Source: PALSA-129 sp963842505 (GTDB lineage: Bacteria > Acidobacteriota > Terriglobia > Bryobacterales > Bryobacteraceae). From it: a DNA stretch of 64,000 nt. Made by a program: the position numbers and the translations under genes. Location: contig CAWJGZ010000002.1 of assembly GCA_963842505.1 (NCBI GenBank), forward strand, positions 992,001 to 1,056,000, in the 5' to 3' direction. The notes beneath the pieces are model-generated. The model searched no databases. It had not been told where the DNA came from and worked only from the letters and a program-made list of their open reading frames with translations. Below are positions 35,202-44,515 of the stretch, piece by piece; the first letter of the stretch is position 1; every line of letters starts with the position of its first letter.

Positions 35202-37025
35202 TTACCCTTCCTCCACCGGCGGCACAATCATATTGGCGAGGAACTCCTCGCGGCTCAGGAACGGCCACATGTCTTCCATGGGCTTTGAAATCATGACGCC
35301 GTCGGAGCGCATCATCGATGTCACGCGCGGCGCGGTGGGCTGGTCCAGGGCAGTGCGCACGGCGCACACCATCGGCCCTTCGTGATCGAGCGCCTCGCGA
35401 ACCCGCAGGCGAATGTCCTGGTGATCGTGGATTTCCATGGTCGGGATTCCATAAGCGCGGGCCACGGGAATCAGGTCGGGGAGGGTCAGATGGCTGGACG
35501 GGTCACTGCCGGCGAATCGGCCCTGGAAATAACTGCGCTGGCTGGCCATGATGGAGGCGTAGCCTCCGTTCGATAGCACGAAATACTTGATGGGCAGGTT
35601 GAGGCGGCGCACCGTCTCGAGTTCCTGAATGTTGAGTTGGAAGCCGCCGTCGCCATTCACGCAAACGGTGCGCCGCCCGCCGCTGGCCAGGCACGCGCCG
35701 ATGGAGCCGGGCAAACCGGTGCCCATGGCGCCCAGGCCCGGCGCGTTCACCACGCGCTGGCCGGGCTTCACCCGGAAGGCCTGCATGAACACGTCACTGC
35801 ACGGGCCGGAACTGCCCGGCACCAGTAAGTCATCCGCGCCCAATTCATCCGATAACACGTCCATCAGCACGTACAAGTTGACCGTTCCATGGGACTCACT
35901 CCAGTACTCAGGAAGCACCACCGGGTACTGCCGCTGCCACTCCTTCACCCGCGCAATCCAGCAGGAGCGGTCAAGGCGCGCGAGTTTGCCCGCCTGGCGG
36001 AGGAATTCGGCGATGAAATCCGCGGTGTCGGCGCACACCGGCACGTCGATGGGCATTTGGAATTTGCCGATTTCGGCCGGATCGATGTCCACCAGAATTT
36101 TCTTGGCGGCGCGCCCGAAATTCGCGTGGCTGAAGGCCGTCTGCGGCCGATCGAGCCGCGCGCCGAGCACCATCAGGCAATCGGCATTCTGCTGTGTGAA
36201 GTTGGCTCCGCGCTGGCCCATGCCGCCGGGACGCCCGGCGTAGTAATCGCTCGATTCGGGCTGCAGATCGATCACTTTCCAAGTGACCAGCACGGGGATC
36301 CGGAGCGTTTCAATCAGCCGGTTCACCAACCCTTGCGCGGCGGCGCTCCGCACGCCGTTGCCGAGGAACAATGCCGGGCGCCGCGACCGGTTCAGCAGCT
36401 CGATGGCTTCCGACACCTGCTGTTCCAGGCGCGCGGCCGCGACCGCTGGGTGCGAACTGGGTTCCGCATCGGGCGTGAAACCGCGCAGGCTGGTCTCATC
36501 GAGTTGCGCGGCTTGCACGTCGAGCGGGATGTCGAGCCAGACCGGTCCGCGGCGGCCATGGGTGGCAATGTAGACAGCCTTTTCCAGCTCATAGCGAATG
36601 GATTCCGGATCGAGCACCGTCTTGGCGTACTTGGTGATGGGGCGCACTACCGAAACGATGTCGATTTCCTGCGGCCCCATGGAACGAACGCCGTACGCGC
36701 CGATGAGGTCCGCGCGTTTGGCCTGTCCGGAAATGAAAAGGCAACTGGCGCCTTCCACCCAAGCGGCGGCCAGCGGAGTGACAGCGTTGGTGCCTCCCGG
36801 GCCGGTGGTAACCAGGCAAACGGCCAGATGATTGGTGTATTCGGCGTAGGCTTCGGCCGCGAAGCCGCATCCCTGTTCGTGCAGGCAGCAGACATACTCG
36901 ATGTCCTTGTTCCGGCCCACCGAATCGGCCAGGTGAATGCAGCCGCCGCCGGCCAGCATAAAGATATGTTTGACGCCGGCGCCGGCCACAAACTCGATCA
37001 CATAATCGGAGAGTTTAACCGGCAT
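35202..37025 (-). CDS. Thiamine-diphosphate enzyme, acetolactate-synthase family, YerE-like
   Basis: 607 residues. The catalytic Glu50 is in CCLHEQGCGFAAEAYA; the TPP/metal motif is VNGDGGFQLNIQELETVRRL followed by SNGGY. The overall plan (PYR, central, PP domain) is that of acetolactate synthase large subunits. No small subunit gene is present, and the gene sits in a sugar operon with rfbF and rfbH homologues. That context fits YerE, the enzyme that adds a pyruvate-derived two-carbon unit to a CDP-3,6-dideoxy-4-ketohexose in yersiniose biosynthesis. A plain acetolactate or other sugar-linked ThDP role is possible. The start codon region lies inside a 223-bp tandem repeat. Confidence 0.8.
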   Translation of the reverse strand: MPVKLSDYVIEFVAGAGVKHIFMLAGGGCIHLADSVGRNKDIEYVCCLHEQGCGFAAEAYAEYTNHLAVCLVTTGPGGTNAVTPLAAAWVEGASCLFISGQAKRADLIGAYGVRSMGPQEIDIVSVVRPITKYAKTVLDPESIRYELEKAVYIATHGRRGPVWLDIPLDVQAAQLDETSLRGFTPDAEPSSHPAVAAARLEQQVSEAIELLNRSRRPALFLGNGVRSAAAQGLVNRLIETLRIPVLVTWKVIDLQPESSDYYAGRPGGMGQRGANFTQQNADCLMVLGARLDRPQTAFSHANFGRAAKKILVDIDPAEIGKFQMPIDVPVCADTADFIAEFLRQAGKLARLDRSCWIARVKEWQRQYPVVLPEYWSESHGTVNLYVLMDVLSDELGADDLLVPGSSGPCSDVFMQAFRVKPGQRVVNAPGLGAMGTGLPGSIGACLASGGRRTVCVNGDGGFQLNIQELETVRRLNLPIKYFVLSNGGYASIMASQRSYFQGRFAGSDPSSHLTLPDLIPVARAYGIPTMEIHDHQDIRLRVREALDHEGPMVCAVRTALDQPTAPRVTSMMRSDGVMISKPMEDMWPFLSREEFLANMIVPPVEEG

Positions 37026-37453
37026 TTCTCACCAGCTTTCCGCGGCTTGTGGGGCAGGTTGCCAACCTGCGGCGGGTTGGTAACCCGCCTGCCGGCGTCT
37101 GCCAATGGCCGCCCGGCGCCGGTTGCCAACCGGCGCGCAGGATACCATCCTGCCCCACAGAGCCCGCCAGGTGTTTTCCGGCTAGCCCGGAGGGCACAAG
37201 ATAATAGCCCACGGCGCAAGCCGTGTGGAAGTAGAGCTTAACCGGCATTTCTCGCCAGCTTTCCGCGGCTTGTGGGGCAGGTTGCCAACCTGCGGCGGGT
37301 TGGTAACCCGCCTGCCGGCGTTTGCCAATGGCCGCCCGGCGCCGGTTGCCAACCGGCGCGCAGGATACCATCCTGCCCCACAAAGCCCGCCAGGTGTTTT
37401 CCGGCTAGCCCGGAGGGCACAAGATAATAGCCCACGGCGCAAGCCGTGTGGAA
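37011..37453. repeat. Two tandem copies of a 223-bp palindrome-rich unit
   Basis: Copies run 37011-37230 and 37234-37453 with a 223-base period and only a few differences. Each contains short inverted repeats: AGGTTGCCAACCT, GCGGGTTGGTAACCCGC, GCCGGTTGCCAACCGGC and the hairpin CCACGGCGCAAGCCGTGTGG. Copy 1 includes the start codon and first codons of the ThDP-enzyme gene, so copy 2 carries a decoy copy of the same start. The 466-base gap 37026-37491 between the HAD and ThDP genes is filled almost entirely by these copies. Confidence 0.92.
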
Positions 37454-37491
37454 AGTGTTGTGAGCTGGCGCAGCCCCGAAACGCGGGTTCA

Positions 37492-38079
37492 TCAATTTGC
37501 CTCCGCCAAATCGGCCAGGCGCCGCAAGGTTTCATCCACGGTTTCCGCGTTGCGGTTCCACGGCTGCGGGTAGAGCACGCTGCCGATGCCGAGGCTTTGC
37601 GCGGCAGCGATGTTCTCTTCGCTGTCGTCGATCAGGCAGTCTGCCTTGCCGAACCACCGCAAGTAGTCTCCCTTGTTCGAGTCATAGCGGGGTACACCAT
37701 GCTGAAGCCGGGTCGGGACTACGCCAAAATCCCTCATGTAATTTCCAAAATGGCGGAACAGCCACTCGGCTAGGCAGGGAATGCTCTCGAGCGGCCGGGC
37801 GGTGAGCGCCATGTGCCGGTGGCGCGCGCCGTAAGATTGCAGCCAGCCAAGGATGCTGGCATTGGGCTGCATGCCTTGGGCCTTTTCCGAGAGGCGAAAC
37901 TTGTCGAGCGAGGCGAGATACTCCTGCTTCGGGATTCCCAGCACGCGGTGCGGCGGGTTCTCGAGTAAGCCGGAGTAAGTCAGATGGCATTCCGGATGGC
38001 CGGGCAGCCACTCCTCCGTGAACCAGCTCCGCATCAGGTTATTAAGGACGTCGTCGATGTCCCACACGAATGTCAACAC
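37492..38079 (-). CDS. HAD-superfamily phosphatase-like protein
   Basis: 195 residues. The N-terminal FVWDIDDVLN carries the HAD nucleophile Asp7 and Asp9, and the C-terminal ADCLIDDSEENIAAAQSLG the metal-binding acidic pair. Middle motif MALTARPLES supplies the Thr/Ser of motif II. Likely a small phosphatase or nucleotidase-like enzyme; in this operon it might dephosphorylate the product of the adjacent NeuB-like synthase. The start abuts the stop of that gene directly. Confidence 0.78.
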   Translation of the reverse strand: MLTFVWDIDDVLNNLMRSWFTEEWLPGHPECHLTYSGLLENPPHRVLGIPKQEYLASLDKFRLSEKAQGMQPNASILGWLQSYGARHRHMALTARPLESIPCLAEWLFRHFGNYMRDFGVVPTRLQHGVPRYDSNKGDYLRWFGKADCLIDDSEENIAAAQSLGIGSVLYPQPWNRNAETVDETLRRLADLAEAN

Positions 38080-39585
38080 TCAGTCCATCCAATACGACAC
38101 ATAAGTCTTTCGATTCGGGTTCGCTTCAATGGTGGCGTCGGTATAGAAGGAATCTCCCTGGGTGTAATAGGAGGAGACTTCTTCGATCACCGTGCCGGTG
38201 CGGGTAGTGAAGCCGTGCCTGGCTTCCCGCGGGATCACCACAACGTCGTTAGCCTTTTTGATTTGCTCGACGCCGTCCAGGTTCAGCAGAATCTCGCCGT
38301 GGAGAATGTGATAGGTTTCGTCTTTCTGTTTGTGATACTGCTCGGGGTGTGTCTGGCCGGGCAGCATCACGATCACGCGCTTACAGTATTCGCGGTTGAC
38401 CACGGTGATGACGGTGGAACCGGACTCAAAGAAGTTGTCGATGCCGTAATGGTGGGAGATTTCCAGCTCGCACTGTCCGGGGACCACCACCTTACTGCGC
38501 TTGAGCATCTTTTTGACTTCGGCGACGATCTGGTAGACCTGCTTGAGCCGGTGGCAGGCGCGCGTGTTGGTGGAAAGCGCGGCCTGGTTGGCGGCTATGG
38601 GCGCGGTGGCATAAAAGTCGGTGTATTTCGAGAAGTCGTTGGCAACCACCTGGCCGGCGGTGTTGGGAATGGCGTAATAGACGTTGGACGGCGTCAATCG
38701 CTCGCCGGGGCGCACGTCCTGTTTGGCGAAAATGCCTCGCCGCAGGTCGCGCAAAGTGCGCACTTCGAGGTCCGTGAAGGGATAGCGCTCATCATCCGAG
38801 CCGCACATGGCGTAAGCCTGAGCCGCCACGGTGAGCCATTGCCGAACCTGTGGCGGCGTGGCGGAATAAGCATTGAGCTTGATGGTATCGGTGGGCAGTC
38901 CCACGTGCTTTTCGAAGAGGTTGGCGCCCATGCCGATGGCGATTTTGACGGCTTCAAAATTGTCGGGGCGTTCGTGCGTGGAGTAGCCGATTTCAAGACC
39001 GGGGTAACGCTTCTGCAGGAGCCGGATCTGGCCCAGGTGGAGATTTTCGTCCCTGGTGGAGTACTCGCCCACGCAGTGCATCAGCGAGAAGTTCTTTTGG
39101 CGGTGGTGGAAGAAGCTGACCACGCGGTCGATATCCTCCAGCGCCACGCCGGCGGTTGAACCGATGAGGGGCTTGGCGGATTTTGCGATGCGCTCCAGCA
39201 GCGGCCAGTCGGTGAGATAGCAACTGGGGATCTTGATGAAGTCGAAGCCGTGCTCCTCGATGCGGTCCACCGATATTTCGTCCCAGGGCGTGCAGATGGA
39301 GGTGAAACCGGCCTCTTCGATGGCGTCCTTGATCTTCTTGTAGCCGTCCCACGGAATCCGGGTTTCGGAAAAGCGCTTGACGAACTTGAGGTCGAAGCGC
39401 TGGCGGTAATCGGGATGGATGAAGGTGTCGATATCGCGGTACTGCAACTTCACCGCGAAGTGGAACGGAAAACCTTCCGCGGCCTCGCGCATGGCCTGGA
39501 CGATCTTGCAGCCGTGCTCGACGCTGCCCATGTGGTTGTTGGCCATCTCGAAAATGAACAAAGGCCTTCGATTGACGTCTTTCAT
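38080..39585 (-). CDS. NeuB/SpsE-like nonulosonate synthase fused to a cupin domain
   Basis: 501 residues. Residues 1-270 are a NeuB-type TIM barrel: FIFEMANNHMGSVEHGCKIV, FTSICTPWDE, FIKIPSCYLTDWPLLERIA, SLMHCVGEYSTRDENLHLGQ and EIGYSTHERPD, as in sialic, legionaminic or pseudaminic acid synthases, which join PEP to a 6-carbon amino sugar. A short SAF-like linker (RRGIFAKQDVRPGERLTPSNV) follows. The last ~130 residues are a cupin (PEQYHKQKDETYHILHGEI), unusual as a fusion. Start overlaps the upstream SDR stop by four bases. The cupin might bind a sugar substrate or act as an isomerase. Confidence 0.87.
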   Translation of the reverse strand: MKDVNRRPLFIFEMANNHMGSVEHGCKIVQAMREAAEGFPFHFAVKLQYRDIDTFIHPDYRQRFDLKFVKRFSETRIPWDGYKKIKDAIEEAGFTSICTPWDEISVDRIEEHGFDFIKIPSCYLTDWPLLERIAKSAKPLIGSTAGVALEDIDRVVSFFHHRQKNFSLMHCVGEYSTRDENLHLGQIRLLQKRYPGLEIGYSTHERPDNFEAVKIAIGMGANLFEKHVGLPTDTIKLNAYSATPPQVRQWLTVAAQAYAMCGSDDERYPFTDLEVRTLRDLRRGIFAKQDVRPGERLTPSNVYYAIPNTAGQVVANDFSKYTDFYATAPIAANQAALSTNTRACHRLKQVYQIVAEVKKMLKRSKVVVPGQCELEISHHYGIDNFFESGSTVITVVNREYCKRVIVMLPGQTHPEQYHKQKDETYHILHGEILLNLDGVEQIKKANDVVVIPREARHGFTTRTGTVIEEVSSYYTQGDSFYTDATIEANPNRKTYVSYWMD

Positions 39586-40664
39586 CGCTGTTCCTCAAAA
39601 CTCATGACAGTTCTTTTGAATCCCTCTTGAAGTGTGGTGGCGGGCCGCCAGCCCAGGGCGCGGAGTTTGGCGGTATCGAGAGAGCCGCGGCTGACCTTGC
39701 TCGGGATATAGCCGGCCGGCGCGGGTGAGATCTCGAATCGTAGAGACAGCCGCCGTTCGGGAAACAGGCCGACGAGCATCCGCGCGAGATCGGCGACGCT
39801 TGATTCGCAGGCTTCGTTGCCCACGTTGTAAGCCTGCCCGCGTTCGCCCTTCAGTAAGACCGTGAAAAAGGCCAGGGCGGCGTCGGCCAGATAGCAGAAA
39901 GCCCTGCGGGCGGTGCCGTCGCTCTTCAACACGATATCTTCACGGCGCACGATGTTGGCTACAAAATCGGCGTAGACGCGGCCGTCGTCCATGGCCATGC
40001 CGGGCCCATAAGTATGCGTGGGGCGGACGATTTTCGCGGCCACTCCGAACTGGTGGCCGAAGGCCGCGCACATGGTCTCGCCGATGCGCTTACTCTCGCC
40101 GTAACAGGCGCGCACCTGGTTGGGGTCGAGATAGCCAAAGCAATCTTCCCGGGTGGGGATCTGCGAGTCCGCAACTTGGCCGTAGACATCGCCGCTGCTG
40201 ATAAACAGAAAGCCTTCGGCACGGCAGTCTCTGGCGAAGGAGAGCAGGTTGTAAGTGCCCAGGCTGTTGGCCGCGAGCGTGCCCACCGGATCGCTGCCAT
40301 AGTATTTCGGACTGGCCTGGCTCGCCGCGTGAATGATGAAATCCACGGGAACGGGGATGGTGGGCGGCGCGGTGACATCCTGGATGACCACCGCAAAATC
40401 CTGCCGGTCCAGGAAATGGGCGAACCGCTTGCGCGCTTTCTCGCGATTGCGGGCCAGCCCGATGACGCGGCAATTCATGGAGCGATCGACTTCGTTCAGG
40501 TAGAGCAGGGTCTCCACCATGTAGGCCGGCAGGAAGCCGTTGGCGCCCGAGATGAGCACGGTCTTGTTCGCGAAGGTGCGCCACGGCAGGTTGTGGGCGA
40601 CGATTCTCGCGACATCCTCTTCGACGATCGGATTGCGTTTGGCGGCGCAGCCTATGGCAGTCAT
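39582..40664 (-). CDS. NAD-dependent SDR epimerase/dehydratase
   Basis: 360 residues of the extended SDR type: dinucleotide motif LISGANGFLPAYMVETLL (40-45 GANGFL), the FISSGDVYGQV strand and the catalytic Tyr-Lys pair in ACYGESKRIGE. Closest by eye to UDP-glucuronate decarboxylase and related NDP-sugar dehydratases or epimerases. The substrate is not readable. It overlaps both neighbours by four bases, so it belongs to the same operon and may supply the NeuB-like synthase or act with RfbH. Confidence 0.85.
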   Translation of the reverse strand: MTAIGCAAKRNPIVEEDVARIVAHNLPWRTFANKTVLISGANGFLPAYMVETLLYLNEVDRSMNCRVIGLARNREKARKRFAHFLDRQDFAVVIQDVTAPPTIPVPVDFIIHAASQASPKYYGSDPVGTLAANSLGTYNLLSFARDCRAEGFLFISSGDVYGQVADSQIPTREDCFGYLDPNQVRACYGESKRIGETMCAAFGHQFGVAAKIVRPTHTYGPGMAMDDGRVYADFVANIVRREDIVLKSDGTARRAFCYLADAALAFFTVLLKGERGQAYNVGNEACESSVADLARMLVGLFPERRLSLRFEISPAPAGYIPSKVSRGSLDTAKLRALGWRPATTLQEGFKRTVMSFEEQR

Positions 40665-42043
40665 GGCAGAGTCACCTGCTGCATCGCGGCGGGCCGCGCC
40701 TGGCCCCTGGCGGTGAAGAAATCCCGGAATACTTCGAGAACGTAGCCGATCATTTCGGCCGTAAGGCCGGGGTAGACGCCGATGAAGAAAGTGTCGCGCA
40801 TGATGATGTCCGACTCGGCGAGATCGCCATGCACGCGCTTCTCGATGTTGAGGAATCCTGGCTGGCGGACGATGTTGCCGCCGAAGACCAGGCGCGTTTC
40901 GATTTGCGCGTCTTCCAGGTGGCGGACCAGGCGGCCGCGGTCCACACCCGGCCGCACGGTAATGGGAAAACCGAATGGCGAGGGGTTGGCGCGCGGATCG
41001 ATTTTCGGCAGAATCAGGTGGTCTTCATGCGCCAACAGGCCCTCGTAGAGACGCTGGAAATTGTTCCGGCGCGCCGCGATGAAAGCTTCCATTTTTTCGG
41101 TTTGGGCCAGGCCGATGGCAGCTTGCAAGTCCGTCACCTTGAGGTTGTAGCCGATGTTCGAATAAATGTACTTGTGGTCGTAGCCGCAGGGCAGTTCGCC
41201 CAATTGCCAGCCGAAGCGCATGCCGCAGGTGTTTGACCTGCCGGGGTCGCACCAGCAATCACGGCCCCAATCGCGGACTGAGCGGGCGGTCTTCTGCAGG
41301 CCGAAACCATTGATGGCGATGCCGCCGCCTTCACCCATGGTGATGTGATGGGCCGGGTAAAAGCTTAACGAGGACATTTCGCCAAAAGTGCCGGCGAGCT
41401 GGCCGTTGAAGGTGGCGCCCAGCGCATCGCAGCCGTCTTCCAGCAGCCACAGGCCGCGGCGGCGCGCCACTTCGCCGATGATTTCCATGTCGCAGGGGTT
41501 GCCCACCGTGTGCGGCACGAAGATGGCGCGGGTGCGCGGACCGATGGCGTCTTCCACTAGTCGCGGGTTGATGTTGTAAGTGCCCACTTCACAATCGACG
41601 AACACCGGCGCCAGGCGATTCTGCACGATGGGCGCCACGGTGGTGGGAAAGGTGACGGCGGGGGTGATCACTTCATCGCCGGGCGCCAGTGGAGCGAGGC
41701 TCCCGGCGGCCAGATCCCTGGCCAGGGCGGGCGCACAAAGCGTGCTCAGCATCAACAGATTGGCGGAAGATCCGGAGTTGACCAGCAGGAAATCGCGGCA
41801 ACCGAAGAACTGGCGCATGCGCCGCTCGAAGCGGTCGGCATAGGGTCCGGCAGTCAGCCAGAAGTCCAGCGCCGAATCGGCCAGCAGGGTCATCTCGCGG
41901 GCGTCGTAGACGCGGCCCGCATACGGGATGCGCGATTGGCCCGGCACGAAAGCAGGCTTCTCATGGGCCACCCGGTAATACTCCTGGACCAGGCTCAGAA
42001 TCTGATCTTTCAGCGCTTGCTTGCGGTCGGTGTGAGGGTCCAT
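40661..42043 (-). CDS. rfbH: CDP-6-deoxy-4-keto-hexose 3-dehydrase, RfbH/DdhC-like
   Basis: 460 residues of the DegT/DnrJ/EryC1 fold. In place of the PLP-binding lysine the sequence reads SFYPAHHITMGEGGGIAING, the His-bearing site of the PMP- and [2Fe-2S]-dependent E1 dehydrase that removes the C3 hydroxyl of CDP-4-keto-6-deoxyglucose. Cysteines in the segments WGRDCWCDPGRSNTCGM and GELPCGY fit the iron-sulfur ligands. The partner reductase E3 (RfbI/DdhD) is not in this window. One base separates it from the UDP-glucose dehydrogenase stop. Confidence 0.92.
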   Translation of the reverse strand: MDPHTDRKQALKDQILSLVQEYYRVAHEKPAFVPGQSRIPYAGRVYDAREMTLLADSALDFWLTAGPYADRFERRMRQFFGCRDFLLVNSGSSANLLMLSTLCAPALARDLAAGSLAPLAPGDEVITPAVTFPTTVAPIVQNRLAPVFVDCEVGTYNINPRLVEDAIGPRTRAIFVPHTVGNPCDMEIIGEVARRRGLWLLEDGCDALGATFNGQLAGTFGEMSSLSFYPAHHITMGEGGGIAINGFGLQKTARSVRDWGRDCWCDPGRSNTCGMRFGWQLGELPCGYDHKYIYSNIGYNLKVTDLQAAIGLAQTEKMEAFIAARRNNFQRLYEGLLAHEDHLILPKIDPRANPSPFGFPITVRPGVDRGRLVRHLEDAQIETRLVFGGNIVRQPGFLNIEKRVHGDLAESDIIMRDTFFIGVYPGLTAEMIGYVLEVFRDFFTARGQARPAAMQQVTLP

Positions 42044-42044
42044 A

Positions 42045-43451
42045 TTAGTTCACCGTTGCGATGGCGGGGAGAACCCGGATGGCGCCCTCGGGCGCAGTCC
42101 GCCGTTGCCGTCCCACCCCAATGGGGTAATAGCGGACCCCTGCGGGCAATGGGACATTGCGCAAGATGTTGCGGCCATCGATCAAAACCGGAGTCCGCAT
42201 GGCCGCCGTCAACCGCGCCCAATCGGCGGTGCGATAGGCGGGGTCGGCGGTCGTGATCAGAGCCGCGTCGGCGTCCAGCAGAGCCGCTTCCAGGCTGGCG
42301 CCGCAGGGAGCGAGCAAGCCGGCGTGGGCCGCGGCTTGCGGGGATACGAACGGATCGTAAGCCTGCACGTTGGCGCCGCGATCTTCGAGCGCGTGGAAAA
42401 CGGCCAGCGCGGGGGAACTGCGCAGATCGTCGGTTCCGTTCTTGAAGGCCAGGCCCAGTAGCGCGATGGTCTTTCCCACTAGGTTCCCCAGGGCCGCCTC
42501 GGCCAGGTTCACCACCTGGGCGGGCCGGTGGGCGTTGGTCGCGATAACGGCGTCGAGCAGTGGCGTCCCGACGGCGAGGCGCTTTCCGTAAACGCGCAGC
42601 GCGTTGACATCCTTGGGCAGGCAACTGCCTCCGAAACCGATCCCGGCGCGCAGGTAAGAAAGAACCTCGGGCCGGATACGCCCGGCGGGACCCGCGGGCG
42701 AAAGGCGGCGATCCAGGTAGAGCGCTTCCATCACCGTTTCCAAATCGGCGCCGGGCGTGGCTTCGCACAGACCGGCCAGCTCATTGCCGAAAGAAATCAG
42801 GACGCTCAACAGGGAGTTGGAAGCGTACTTGGTCAACTCCGCTTCTTCCAGGCTGACATGCAGCTTGTCGCAATCATAGGGACGGTACAAGCGTTCCAGC
42901 ACGTCGCCCGATCGGGCGTCGGCTTGGCCAATCACGATGCGGTCGGGCGTGCGGAAATCTTCCACCGCGGAACCTTCGCGAAGGAACTCCGGGTTCATGC
43001 ACAGACCGAACTCGCCCAACAGCAGTCCGGAGGTGATTTCGAGCGTGGGCTGCACGATGTTGCGAGTGGTGCCGGGCATCACCGTGCTCTTGACGGCCAC
43101 CACGTGATAGCGGCCGAGCGCCGGCAGTTGTGCGCCGATCTGAGCGGCGGCGTTCTCCAGGAACGAAAGGTCGGGATCCTCGCCTTTGGCCGGCGTGCCG
43201 ACGGCAATCAGCGAAAGCTCGCTCGCTTGCATGGCCGATTCCAGGCTGGTAGTAGCGGATAGCCGGCCGCTCGCCAGTCCGTCGCGCAGCAGTTCCTCCA
43301 GCCCCGGCTCATAAAAAGGCGTCCGGCCGGCGCGAATCAGGCTGACTCGCTCTTCGGATACATCCACGCATCGCACGGTGTGGCCTTTGGAAGCCAGGCA
43401 CGCGCCGGTCACAAGGCCGACATAGCCGGTGCCGATGATGGTGACGATCAT
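42045..43451 (-). CDS. ugd: UDP-glucose 6-dehydrogenase
   Basis: 468 residues. Dinucleotide motif MIVTIIGTGYVGLVTGACLA, catalytic Cys277 in GFGGSCLPKDVNAL, and NPEFLREGSAVEDF plus DDLRSSPALAVFHAL are family landmarks. It oxidises UDP-glucose to UDP-glucuronate with two NAD+. Start ATG 43451 overlaps the stop of the SDR gene; a longer frame to 43523 is not needed. With the UXS-like SDR it would make UDP-xylose. Confidence 0.95.
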   Translation of the reverse strand: MIVTIIGTGYVGLVTGACLASKGHTVRCVDVSEERVSLIRAGRTPFYEPGLEELLRDGLASGRLSATTSLESAMQASELSLIAVGTPAKGEDPDLSFLENAAAQIGAQLPALGRYHVVAVKSTVMPGTTRNIVQPTLEITSGLLLGEFGLCMNPEFLREGSAVEDFRTPDRIVIGQADARSGDVLERLYRPYDCDKLHVSLEEAELTKYASNSLLSVLISFGNELAGLCEATPGADLETVMEALYLDRRLSPAGPAGRIRPEVLSYLRAGIGFGGSCLPKDVNALRVYGKRLAVGTPLLDAVIATNAHRPAQVVNLAEAALGNLVGKTIALLGLAFKNGTDDLRSSPALAVFHALEDRGANVQAYDPFVSPQAAAHAGLLAPCGASLEAALLDADAALITTADPAYRTADWARLTAAMRTPVLIDGRNILRNVPLPAGVRYYPIGVGRQRRTAPEGAIRVLPAIATVN

Positions 43452-44515
43452 GCGCAGGCTCCTTCGCGGTAAGACTTGAGCGTCCGCCCCAAGCCCTCGC
43501 GCACCTTCACCTGCGGCGACCAACTTCCCAGCTTGCGCAACTTGGCAAGATCGGGACAGCGGCGTTGCGGGTTGTCACTCAGGTAATCGGCCTCCGCGCT
43601 GGTTTCGAATTGCACAGGCAGCTCGGGCGGGCCGTCGAGCGCGGCGGCGATGCGCGCCAGGTCGCCGATGGAAATCTCCTCGTCGTTGCCGACGTTGAAG
43701 GCTTCTCCGGCAACAGGCGAGAGCAGCACCAGCAACATGCCGCGGATGGCGTCGCGCACGTAGCAGAAGCTGCGCGTGGCGCGGCCATCGCTATAGAGCA
43801 CGATGGGCTGGCGATGATAGGCCGCCGACATCAGCGACGGAATGATGCGGCCATCGTCCAGGCGCTGCCCCGGCCCATACACATTGAACGGCCGGATGAT
43901 CTTGACCGGCGCGCCGTAGAGCCGGTAGTACGTCATCGCCAGGGTCTCGCCGAGGCGCTTCGATTCGTCATAGCAGGCGCGCGGCCCGGTGGAGGAAACG
44001 TAGCCGCGAAAATCTTCCGGGGTGGGGATGTGGGCGGCGTCCGGGTCGCCGTAAATCTCGCTGCTGCTGAGCAGGAGCATGCCGCGCCCGCGGCGCCGCA
44101 GCAGTTCCAGCATGTGGCGCGCGCCGTTGACGTTGACGTCGATGGTTTCGAGCGGAAACCGGCGGTATACCGGCGGCGAGGCGATGCCCGCGCCGTGAAT
44201 GATGAAATCCACCGGCTCGCCCGGTTCGAAGCCGGCCGATACATCGCACGGCCGCAGTTCCATGTCGTGGCGTCCGGCCACCCAGGCCAGCCGTTCCGGC
44301 AGTCCGGTTTTGAAATTATCCACTCCGAGCACGCGGCATCCGGGCCGCGCGGTTTCGTTAAACACTGCGATGGTTTCCAGAAAATGGCTGCACAGGAAGC
44401 CGCTCGCTCCGGTCACCAGCAAGGTGGCGCCGTCGAGCGCGGCAAGCTCGCGGCGCATTTCGGCCACGATCCGTTCGGCGTCTTCGCGAATCACGCTGGT
44501 GGTCAGGCTGTTCAT
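43448..44515 (-). CDS. UXS-like UDP-glucuronate decarboxylase family SDR
   Basis: 355 residues. GASGFLCSHFLETI is the NAD motif; SSSEIYGDPDAAHIPTPEDF and GPRACYDESKRLGETLAMTY with FNVYGPGQRLDDGRIIP closely follow UDP-xylose synthase. Together with the adjacent UDP-glucose dehydrogenase this supports a UDP-xylose or related pentose branch. A CDP-sugar dehydratase role cannot be ruled out, since no separate RfbG-like gene is seen. Start ATG 44515 overlaps the upstream cytidylyltransferase stop as ATGA. Confidence 0.85.
   Translation of the reverse strand: MNSLTTSVIREDAERIVAEMRRELAALDGATLLVTGASGFLCSHFLETIAVFNETARPGCRVLGVDNFKTGLPERLAWVAGRHDMELRPCDVSAGFEPGEPVDFIIHGAGIASPPVYRRFPLETIDVNVNGARHMLELLRRRGRGMLLLSSSEIYGDPDAAHIPTPEDFRGYVSSTGPRACYDESKRLGETLAMTYYRLYGAPVKIIRPFNVYGPGQRLDDGRIIPSLMSAAYHRQPIVLYSDGRATRSFCYVRDAIRGMLLVLLSPVAGEAFNVGNDEEISIGDLARIAAALDGPPELPVQFETSAEADYLSDNPQRRCPDLAKLRKLGSWSPQVKVREGLGRTLKSYREGACA

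Noticed and set aside
35889..37241. 450-codon plus-strand frame opposite the ThDP enzyme
   Set aside because: Antisense shadow of a clearly recognised gene; amino-acid pattern is low-complexity and it runs into the tandem repeat.
37011..37453. CRISPR-like array
   Set aside because: Only two units of 223 bases, nearly identical throughout with no variable spacers and no cas genes nearby.
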